Assembly: GCF_052857255.1 (NCBI RefSeq)
Contig: NC_135498.1
Coordinates: 89,322,257 to 89,386,256 of the forward strand
DNA: 64,000 nt
Reading direction: 5' to 3'
Source: Amblyomma americanum
Lineage: Eukaryota; Arthropoda; Arachnida; Ixodida; Ixodidae
Of this stretch, positions 23,925 through 32,199 are shown in pieces. Position 1 is the first letter of the stretch. Every line of letters starts with the position of its first letter. Under the pieces are notes generated by a model. The model did not search any database. It was not told where the DNA came from and worked only from the letters and a program-made list of their open reading frames with translations. The position numbers were made by a program, and so were the translations under genes.

Positions 23925-24050
23925 TGAATTATTGCTGATACAGGCGAAATTGGCCTCGCAGCCCCACTGATGGCAGAACTTTCCATCGCAGGGCAGGAGC
24001 GCGTCGCTCAACCGCTGCGCCTGTGTGCGAAAAGTGGCATGAGCACTCCA
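23925..24050 (-). mobile_element. Family-2 tRNA-like SINE, copy b (partial)
   Basis: Read on the minus strand it shows CAGGCGCAGCGGTTGAGCGA, CCTGCGATGGAAAGTTCTGC and ATCAGTGGGGCTGCGAGGC, matching the family-2 head and early body. The 3' body is missing. It lies head-to-head with copy c. Confidence 0.65.
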
Positions 24051-24054
24051 TTCA

Positions 24055-24290
24055 TGGAGGCCTGGGAGCCCTCATACCGCTCCCAGCGCAATGCTGCAGT
24101 AGTTAAGCTGTGCGCCACTTAATGGCTGGTGTTTGCACCAGTAGGGTTGCGAGGCTTAGGTTGCTCTTCCCGAGAAACCTCTCGCGACTAGTTACTAATT
24201 TAACTTACGGTGGGCACGTTGTGATGATATCACAAGGTCACGTGACCTAGGAGGCCCATTCCTCCACATAGGTTGATTCTCTGAGGATAT
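24055..24290 (+). mobile_element. Family-2 tRNA-like SINE, copy c
   Basis: It carries CCTGGGAGCCCTCATACCGC at the start, then AATGGCTGGTGTTTGCACCA, TTGCTCTTCCCGAGAAACC, TCTCGCGACTAGTTACTAA and GGTCACGTGACCTAGGAGG. The order and spacing match copy a. It is diverged in the A-box region. Confidence 0.7.
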
Positions 24291-24569
24291 TAACGCCATA
24301 GCGTTATGGGCCCCGAGTCGCAGCAAAGCGGCCGTCGTCGCCGTTTGCCCACAGCAAACATATAAATCGCGGGCGCTATAGCTTCGGCCTTATCGCAAAT
24401 TATCTCGCGCCATTACAGTTAGCTTTGGCTTAACACAATTCGTCTTGACTTTCTATGCTTTTGCTACACTTAAACTGTCTTACCCTGGTTCATGTATTAT
24501 AAGATATTGGTTTTCTTGATAGTGCATTATTTTCAATTTTACTGCAGTAGAATGCCATTCTCTGCATTC

Positions 24570-24835
24570 GTAGATCCCTGGAAGTTCTCACACCACCACT
24601 GGCGCAGTGGTGCAGCGGTTAAGCGATGCACCTCTGCACTGCGATGGCTGGTGCTGCAGTCGGTGAGGCTTGAGATCCATCTCACTCTGCCCGAGGAACC
24701 AGCTGCAGAAGATCACTAACTGAACTGCCTCCCGTCACGGTGGGCAGCTTGCTGACAATCCGGCGTGAAGGTTGGGAAGACGTCACAGTGTCACGTGAGC
24801 TTGGTTGCCAACAGTCTGAAGTGAACGATTCATGT
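24570..24835 (+). mobile_element. Family-2 tRNA-like SINE, copy d (best A box)
   Basis: It opens CCTGGAAGTTCTCACACCAC. The A box TGGCGCAGTGG at 24600-24610 fits the Pol III consensus well. A weak B-box-like GGCTTGAGATCC follows at about 24666-24677. The body markers GATGGCTGGTGCTGCAG, CCTCCCGTCACGGTGGGCAG and TTGCTGACAATCCGG are present. The tail reads GTGTCACGTGAGCTTGGTTG. It supports a tRNA-derived origin for the family. Confidence 0.75.
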
Positions 24836-24913
24836 GCTTGCCATTTCAGTGCCCTCTAGCGCTAGCACTCCACCGAGATGCGGTTGTCTGTCTGTCCGAA
24901 ACCTGGTTCTAGC

Positions 24914-25150
24914 ACGTGGGCCCCCTTGGTCACGTGACGGTTGACATCATCACAAAGGATTGTGAGCAAACTGGTCAGCGTGACAGTTAAATTAGTGATT
25001 AGTCCGCGAAAGTTTCCACAAGAACAACGTGGGTCTCACAAGCCCCACCGATGGCAGCACCTGCCATCGCAGGCAGTGGCGCGTAGCTTCACCGCTGCAG
25101 CTCTGCGCCAAGACTGGAATCACGACTCCCAGAGTTCTGTGAATTTAGAG
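24914..25150 (-). mobile_element. Family-2 tRNA-like SINE, copy e
   Basis: On the minus strand it reads CTTGGCGCAGAGCTGCAGCG, TGCGATGGCAGGTGCTGCC, GGGGCTTGTGAGACCCACG, TTTGCTCACAATCC and CGTCACGTGACCAAGGGGG in order. It is inverted relative to copy d, 79 bp away. Confidence 0.75.
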
Positions 25151-25695
25151 AATGACTAATTCTTTCCCAGTACAAGTTTAAAATGATGCAATATCATGGA
25201 AAGTTACATTATATGACACATCAACCAGAGTAAGCCAGTTCAGGTCAAGCAGAAGCATAGAAAGTCAAGATGAACCATGACAAACCAGGGCTAATGTTGC
25301 TTGCGCACGATTATTCGTTGTTAACCCGAAACTGAACCACCTGTGACTTTTTTTCGTGCACGACTACGCGTTACCCAAACGCTGAGTGCCAATTCCTTAC
25401 CATGCCTGCAAGAAATGTGGTTCACAAAGTCAGGCGCGCGAATACGCAGCCACACTTCTCCCCAGAGGTTGAAATAAACCACTTCGTTCCAGGAAACAAG
25501 GCTTAGTACGACACAGGCTTAGATCGTCCTTTCTGTCCCTCGTGTTCCTTTCGCGCTATTTATCATCATGAATTTTATGCAACTCGCCCAACTTTCGGCT
25601 TTGCCTAAAAAGGCTTAGAACTTGGAAATTCATCATCCTTACTAGGTATAATTTGTAAATGCTTTCCTTTACACTCTGATCGTCTGACATACGCG
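25151..25695. other. Unannotated stretch, nothing recognised
   Basis: AT-rich to mixed DNA without a recognised repeat or coding motif. Confidence 0.4.
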
Positions 25696-25796
25696 GGGCT
25701 GTTAGACACCATGGTTCCCGTTCGACTGGCGGCCACCCGCGTGGCTCAGCCATTGCCCCCTTGCTAGCGCACTATAGAGGGTGTTCAACCTTTGAT
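25696..25796. repeat. Direct repeat unit 1 of 2 (about 100 bp)
   Basis: It shares GGTTCCCGTTCGACTGG, GGCCACCCGC, ATTGCCCCCTTGCTAGCGC and ACTATAGAGGGTGTTCAACC with 26257-26356, with only a few mismatches. The family is unknown. Confidence 0.9.
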
Positions 25797-26039
25797 ATTT
25801 TCACAATTTTTAGAAATAGGCTTTTTTGAGTTAGAAGAGGGCTTTTTTTCGGCATAGCATTGCCAGCGGTGTAGTGCATCACGGTGACGGAAAAGGCTTG
25901 CGGCACCCCGTCTTGCAGACTGCAGAAACTACGTCTTGCCCGAGAACGTTCAGCCTAAGAACTAGCGCTTTAAAATGGGAATTCATAACGGGATGCAGAG
26001 ACGAAAACGTTAACACAAAGTACGGTTCGGGCCGCCACC

Positions 26040-26225
26040 CTCGTCCTCAGACAGTGTATCTTTGCCCTCCCTCATGCTTACCTCCTCATAATTTCCCTCC
26101 CTCGCCCTCACCTCATCTTGTCTTCTCTCGCTCTCCCTCACCTCACCATGTCTCCTTCCTCACATCGTCCTCAAGAATTTTCATACGCGCACCCTCCCTC
26201 GCCCTCACATTTCCGAGTGAAATCC
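26040..26225. repeat. Pyrimidine-rich CCCTCACCTCA-like minisatellite
   Basis: Irregular repeats of CCCTC and CCTCACCTCA blocks form a C/T-rich strand between the two direct repeats. The unit is too degenerate to give a fixed period. Confidence 0.6.
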
Positions 26226-26256
26226 TCATCAGTTGAGAATCAGGACGCCCTCTTGA

Positions 26257-26356
26257 GGGCTGATAGACAACACGGTTCCCGTTCGACTGGTGGCCACCCG
26301 CATGGCTCGGCGATTGCCCCCTTGCTAGCGCACTATAGAGGGTGTTCAACCTTAGA
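26257..26356. repeat. Direct repeat unit 2 of 2 (about 100 bp)
   Basis: Second copy of the 25696-25796 unit, same orientation, 561 bp downstream. Confidence 0.9.
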
Positions 26357-27338
26357 TTTCTGCAGATTAGATTAGGATGATGTAGATAAAGAAGAACCTG
26401 GTGTGGATAGGTCGCGAACGGAAACGAGTTATTTCATTACACGAGGATGTTCCTTCTGTCCGTGAGTTATGAGCTTCGTTTATTACGTCGCCCCTAACAA
26501 TTTACACGGGCCTCGTTATCAACTTCGCACGTAAAAGAACACTGGCGGGAACGTTACGGCGCGAGTCTAATTCCCCGCTCATGCAGTTCGATTCCTTGAC
26601 TGACGCCGACAGAAGAGCTCCGGTAATCAGGGTATCCTTTAAATAATTATGCTTCCACAGGCACGCAAGAATCTCAGATTTTGTTGTGTGTTTCAAAAGA
26701 ACTGCGACTCGAAGCATTCTTGTACGTTTGCGAAAATTTGGATATAGAAGAGAATGGTGGACCTTACTGAGTGGCCAAGCCCGCCTACCGAGCTTATTTT
26801 AATGGAATATAACTGGATAAGAAAAGTGCCTTGTCCGAGGGGCAAAACAGCCAGCAGCTGTGAGCAAACAGGCGAAAAATTTCTGCACTGGCTATATGTT
26901 CAATGACAGTTTACTGAACTCCCATGCTTCGGCGGAGTTGAGCAGTGATCGCCGCAAAAGGCTTGCGTGCGAAGCAGTGATGCATTAGGTTAATGTGGAA
27001 GGGTATTGCTGAAATTTTTGTTTAATTTTAAAGAAACGTAATCGCTGATGGGTTCACGCAGCGCAACATGCAGTTCAATAAATTTGCTGTGGGAACAAAT
27101 TGTCTCGTAATATGATGAAAAAAAGTGATTGCTGATGTAGAAAACGTCGGACATTGTGTCCCAGTAAACCCTTGTCAAAAGTTTAGCGCAGTAAAAAAAG
27201 TTAAAATCGAAAAGCTATTTTTTTCACTACTGTATATCCGACACGTTTGCGATAAATACCGGGACTTTAAAATGAGCAACTGAACGAAACGTAAATGCAA
27301 CTGATCAACTGCGGCTGATAGAGCTGCTGTTCTCGCAC
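26357..27338. other. Unannotated stretch, nothing recognised
   Basis: AT-rich with only short frames on either strand. Confidence 0.4.
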
Positions 27339-27460
27339 TACCCAAGCAGGACAGGTAATTGGCCGAATGTTGTTAATATACTGGTAAAGGCCGGTCCTGT
27401 AAAGGACCTCAAATAACCATCCAATTTCAATGTTGGGAAATTATCGGTGCTGCTTGGGTA
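27339..27460. mobile_element. Small MITE-like element with terminal inverted repeats
   Basis: TACCCAAGCAG (27339-27349) is the exact reverse complement of CTGCTTGGGTA (27450-27460). Similarity extends imperfectly to about 24 bp through TAATTGGCCGAATGTTG on the left. The 122-bp length has no coding capacity. A TA at each end could be the target duplication, but it is also part of the repeat. Confidence 0.6.
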
Positions 27461-28479
27461 ACGCTGGCGCCTAACGTTCTTCCATGACTAAGACTAACGC
27501 TCTGTGTTTTTTGCAAACATAAAACGTGAACCCTATAAACAAACAACCTTTACAAAGGTTCTTCTTAAAACAAACTGTAGCACCCAGCCACTGACACCTT
27601 AAAACCTTAAGGGTGGGGCGTGATAGGGGTCTGTTCATTGCTGGCCTTTCGGACCATTGTGATAGCACACACATGAGCATCATTTCTTAGGGAAAACATT
27701 AAGTTCAGTCGTCTGTGCCAGTCGTTAAGACTCGCTGTTCTTTGGAACGCATATGGAGTGTTCCAGTGCTGCCATTAGTGGCACTGAGGCACATTGCCGG
27801 CTTCCATGCCATGTCATGGTTCCCTTGCCGGCTTGCCGCACCTACCCTATTTTTGTGACCTGTCCCAGTGGTCGTCGGCTGCTGGAGCACACTGCCTCCA
27901 CATCGGGGATCCCGTCGCTGTTTGAAGACAAAATGGCCACGTCAGACTTGCGCTTCCAGAAAACGCGAAAAGCACTGCTACTGTGAAAATTTCTCTACTG
28001 CCTACTCTACTCGCTGTGTAGTCTAGAAACTGCACAGGCCCACCATAACTCCACGCGTCCACTGTTTGCGTGTACGTACCTGGCGAGTACTCCGTGTATG
28101 AGGCTGACGGGAGACAGCAGCAGTCCCCTGCGGCGGATGCGACGTGGTCAGTAACCGGTGCAGTAGTCAAGCATGTAAGGAAACAAACGTGAAAGGAATT
28201 CTTCAATACGCAGTTTTTTTCATGCTTGTGATATTAGATAATCCCTGAAAAACTAACAGTCTTGTTGCAGTATTGTTGACTACAGAATGGCAAAGTCTCG
28301 AATTAGTCTAGACATCAATAGGCAACGGAAAAAACTAGTGAGTCGGAAGCCCATGAAACAGTTAAAGTTTAGATGGAAATGAGAAGAACTCGCTGCATAA
28401 CAAATATTTGGCTTTAACTGATGACTATGACCTTAACGTTCAACTAATGAACACCAATCTCATGCTATCATTACAGAGT
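27461..28479. other. Unannotated stretch, nothing recognised
   Basis: It contains short frames on both strands (27753-27986 plus, 27847-28206 minus) in mixed-composition DNA. I could not assign them. Confidence 0.4.
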
Positions 28480-29023
28480 ACGCAATAGAATTAGGCGATA
28501 GGATGGTTAGACAGGGTACCGGCAAGCGCTCCCAGGAGTGGAGGTTCGGCTTAAGAAGCGCCGAACTGACAATAGAACTGGCAGAGCTATCAAAACTAAT
28601 CAATAAATAAGCGCAAGAAAACCGACGTAACGAAGTTTCAATAGAGAAAGTAAGTAACGATCGACAAACAACATGTAGCTTAAAAGCGGTGAAGACAAAA
28701 CTAGGCATAGGTAAAATCAGATGTATGCATTAAGAGAGAAAGAGGGCAATGTAATGAGGAACATGGCTAGAGTATTAAAGTAGCTGAGGAATTCTGCACA
28801 AATCTATGCAGTATAAAATCCAATCAAGACGTTAATGGGTGAGCCAGTAACACACACTAATGCGACAACCCGCCACAAACGAAAGAGGATGAAAGCCTTA
28901 GGAGCACTGCAAAGGAGGAAAGAAACTGGAGAGGATCAGGTAGCAGCAGATCTGCTGCAGGACGGGGAGAAGATTGTGCTAGAAAAACCGCCCAACAAGT
29001 ATACCAAATGCCTTATGACTTAG
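28480..29023 (+). pseudogene. Lysine-rich coding remnant of an unidentified element
   Basis: A plus-strand frame from about 28470 reads GDRMVRQGTGKRSQEW, then RSAELTIELAELSKLINK. Past a stop it continues RRNEVSIEKVSNDRQTTCSL and KAVKTKLGIGKIRC. A second frame at 28835-29023 reads TNATTRHKRKRMKALGALQR, ending DGEKIVLEKPPNKYTKC. The composition (K/R/E-rich, amphipathic) and the pattern of stops suggest one decayed protein rather than chance frames. I do not recognise the family. It could be the linker region of a retroelement polyprotein or a host pseudogene. It lies 0.8 kb from an RTE remnant on the opposite strand, with no demonstrated link. Confidence 0.35.
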
Positions 29024-29835
29024 AGCGTACAGGGGAGCTTGGGAGCATTACAGAAAAACTTGTTCTACGCTTGAAGGTCTTATTGTTTTCTGCAGCTCTG
29101 TGGCAAGAAACGTGGCGACAGCCTTGATCAACAAAACGAGCTACTGTCTATGCACTCGCTTCATACCAGCTCCTTAGATATCTGTAAGCGAATACTTCGC
29201 GTTTGCAATCAGTAACGCTTCACAGGAATTTATTTGGTGTGGTTGCATGTTAAGGATGCGCTGGCACACAGAAACGAGGACTTGAAGACAGCGCGCCTCA
29301 CCCGCGTGCATGCGCGAGTGCGTGTGCGTGCGTACGTGTTGCAATTAGACCGCGAACGCCACATTTGGTATGTCGCTCCGCTAGTGCGAAATCACCGCGC
29401 TGTGGTTTGGGTGTTTAAAAACATTCGATATTTTCCTATAGCGAATAGTATATTCTCCGGTTCGATTCGTTGAACATATCTTAAGTGCATGTTAAAAATT
29501 ATTTGAAACGATTTGAATATATCAAGACTTCAAAGAGTTTTGCCCTAATTGTTCCGAAGTTTCAATAAAGCCCACCGTTGTTTTCTTTTAAGACTATTTA
29601 AACAGAGGCCCATTCCGACGCAGCAAAACATGCTGCCGAGATAGGTCTTCACGGCATATAAAGTTCAGAGTCGCGACATGGTCTATTAGTGGTACGGCGT
29701 TTTCAATACTTAACATCTTCGGTCCGAGGAAAGAGCCTGTCCCATACGCCTCCATCAACGCGGTCCAATAGCCTCTAGAGCCAGCTGCGGCCACCTTATG
29801 CCCGCAAACTTCCATCGAATCCTCCAAATAAACTT
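29024..29835. other. Unannotated stretch, nothing recognised
   Basis: No repeat or exon signature was recognised. A minus-strand 77-codon frame at 29594-29827 is unassigned. Confidence 0.4.
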
Positions 29836-30075
29836 TGTTCCGCCCCCTGCTACGGTTGCCTTCCCTTGCATAAGGAGGTCATCACATGCCTTGCCCACGG
29901 TCATTTCTTCTTGATCTCGGCGAGGGTCTTAGCAACTCACGCCTGTACCCTGACCCATTTTATTATCTTCTAGTCTTGCGATGTTGCACCTGTCGTTCTC
30001 CTTTCCATAGTTAGCTAAAATATCAACCTTAGTCCAACCCTTTTCATGACGCCTCAGGCCTCTGTCTCATAATTG
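29836..30075 (-). pseudogene. RTE-clade LINE ORF2 C-terminal remnant, copy 3
   Basis: On the minus strand, one frame gives TMERRTTGAT, then IIKWVRVQA, VAKTLAEIKKK and PWARHVM. These align with the C-terminal tail of RTE reverse transcriptases (MERRMLG, IRxxTKV, W-AGHV). At the nucleotide level GGGCAAGGCATGTGATG and CGTAGCAGGGGGCGG match the copy at 41250-41360. Stops and shifts make it dead, and it is truncated on both sides. Confidence 0.7.
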
Positions 30076-30680
30076 AGTACTGCGAGATACACCTGTTATA
30101 TCCTTGTCTTTTAATGGAAAATCATACTGTACATACCAAATAAGCTCCACTGAGCTTTTATTCTGTCAGTTACAAGTCCTGAATTTTTGCACTCAATTTT
30201 AATTGAGGAAAATGCGGAGTACTGTAACGTACTGCTGTGGCAGCACTGAAGGTTATGCTCAAATCTCCCGAAGTGCAGCGAAGTCTTTCTTTTAACGAGT
30301 AGTTGAAGGCTGCTGCAGAAAATTAATGAGGAAAGTTTTTGAGGATAGCAAAAACGTAACTTGCAAAAACTTGAGCCTGCCGAGGTAGGCGGACTCTTTC
30401 GATATGAGAAAAAATTGCTCTCAAACAGCTGCGAGCTGAAAAATGCGCATTGCCTGAATTTCTTGGCATGTTTCATACTCATGGTCCGGATTTGCTCATC
30501 CGTGGCCCCCTAGATTTGGCTATGCAGCGCGCCTAAGGCAGGTTTCAGCAAAATATACCGAAATGCTCTATTCCGGAATCGTTAGACTAACGCGCCCTCT
30601 AATCTCCGAGATGTCATGCTAGTTTATTCGCTTTCGTCAGCACCATGTTTGTGTATATGCATGTAGGTATAGATTCAGAC
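30076..30680. other. Unannotated stretch, nothing recognised
   Basis: The minus-strand 123-codon frame at 30111-30482 is unassigned. No repeat family was recognised. Confidence 0.4.
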
Positions 30681-30687
30681 TTGCGCC

Positions 30688-30830
30688 GCTCTGGGACGTT
30701 AAACTCTATAAAACCAAACCAAAGAGTAGTACAGCCTAGTACATAAAACTAAACCAAAGAATAGTAGTGCTATCTTAGTTAACCTACAAAGCTGCGCTTT
30801 ACAGTGATTAAGTCTGTGGCTGAGAGAACG
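30688..30830 (+). repeat. Ruka-type SINE tail plus about 80-bp unit repeated at 31750
   Basis: GGGACGTTAAACTCTATAAA (from 30697) is the typical end of Ruka-type SINEs. After it, CATAAAACTAAACCAAA (from 30742) through TTTACAGTGAT recurs at 31755-31820 in the same orientation. Confidence 0.6.
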
Positions 30831-30847
30831 TCCGAGTTTTGGAAAGA

Positions 30848-30864
30848 TAGAGAGAGAGAGAGAG
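30848..30864. repeat. (AG)n microsatellite
   Basis: Short uninterrupted AG repeat, about eight units, followed by CGGGTGTTTCACC. Confidence 0.9.
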
Positions 30865-31139
30865 CGGGTGTTTCACCTAAAACTATATATGCAGAAACGT
30901 CTCGTACGAATAGGTTGCCAATATATATTGCAATAAAAAAATGCCAGTGGCTTAGCTCGGCTTTGCCAGGATATACGGAGCGAAAGCTAAGGCATAGCAT
31001 GGTAAGCCTTGGTTAAGCTTGATTGCAAGTCCAGGTTAGTCTGGTTGTCTAGCAATGTTGTTGTCGCATTAAAGACAACACAACTGGGGTTGCGGCACAC
31101 GCGAGCTCTCCTTTTCAATCCTCCTACATGTTATCAGGC

Positions 31140-31560
31140 AAGCGACGCAGCTGCCGAAGAGAGCGAAGGCGAGCGCAACGACGAGGAACCCTGTGTGACG
31201 TCATACCAAACGGCGGCGGTGGCGAGCCGCGCTGTGTGACGTCATGCTAGATGGCGCGGCGAGTGCGCAAAGCAAAGTAACCGTCTCACATTTCTCGGTA
31301 GACACCCGAACCGCGCCATAAAGGAAGTGATAAAAGAGGGGGGAAGACGAAAGAGAAAACTGAAAATTGAAAGTTGCGCTTTGAGGAAAGGCGCGGCGCT
31401 GCGCAGAGGCAGAACACCTGTGGCACGGTGTTACTAGTGGCGCATGCGCAGTTGTGACTAGGGAGCGAGAGAAAGAGTAATATCAGCGGCGAGGCGCGCG
31501 TTGTGATGTCATGTGCCTCCTCGTAGTGCGGCCACGGGGAAATCGCAATGTTCGCGGCCA
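31140..31560. promoter_or_regulatory. CpG-rich block with two CRE palindromes and an NRF1-type site
   Basis: TGACGTCA occurs at 31196-31203 and 31237-31244, both within CTGTGTGACGTCAT, 41 bp apart. GCGCATGCGC, the NRF1-type palindrome, lies at 31440-31449. The local CpG content is clearly higher than in the flanks. Such clusters are typical of housekeeping promoters, but no downstream exon was identified. Confidence 0.35.
31265..31355 (-). mobile_element. SINE-1 3' tail fragment
   Basis: GACACCCGAACCGCGCCATAA followed by purine-rich DNA matches the reverse-complemented tail of the long SINE-1 copies at 51343 and 51668. The head and body are missing. Confidence 0.6.
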
Positions 31561-31669
31561 GTAAATATTTCGCTTTAAAACAGACGCGGTGAAGAAACTA
31601 ATTTTCTTGACGTTTCGGCCGAGGACCGTTTATCATCTGAAGAAACAGAATAGAATTACGTGTAATGCC

Positions 31670-31750
31670 GGATTTCAATGCACGCCAAAAAACCCCAGGT
31701 GGCCGAAATTCTTCAAAGCCCGACTACTACTGCGCCCCTCATAGACTGAG
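31670..31750 (+). mobile_element. Ruka-type SINE body fragment
   Basis: AACCCCAGGTGGCCGAAATT and CTACTGCGCCCCTCATAG match the body and late body of the Ruka-type SINE. The tRNA head is absent. Confidence 0.6.
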
Positions 31751-31835
31751 CCCATAAAACTAAACCAAATAATGGTAGTGATGACTTAGCTTACGAAGCT
31801 GTGGTTTACAGTGATCAAGGGCTGCGGTATAATGA
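31750..31835 (+). repeat. Second copy of the 30738-30825 unit
   Basis: It shares CATAAAACTAAACCAAA, GTAGTG and TTTACAGTGAT with the upstream unit about 1.01 kb away. It directly follows a SINE body, so the unit may be an extended SINE tail. Confidence 0.6.
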
Positions 31836-32199
31836 CAATATGTGCAACTTCAATAAAGAGGCTGAGGACGACAAGTCCATCAGTTCATTTTAGGCCAATC
31901 TCTGGTACAATACTAAAAACTTGATTTAAAGTTTTTATGTGTACTTCCTGTATTTATTGCGCTCTCGCATGAAATCTAACTTTTCCCGTTTTTCGCGCCG
32001 TTTTCACTCTTTAATCATGAACCAATTGGCCGAACAGTCCTCCCTCTTGAAGTTAACTATCTCTTGTGTTTAGTCTTTAGTCATTGCTTATTGATTAGCA
32101 AGCACTACGTCTAAATGGTGGGGTGAGTTAGGTGCACAAGGTCATCGGCAATTTTTTCGACAACTCACCCTTTTCTTGCTTCCGGTTCGCTGTGGGAGG
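31836..32199. other. Unannotated stretch, nothing recognised
   Basis: AT-rich DNA before LINE A. No motif was recognised. Confidence 0.4.
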
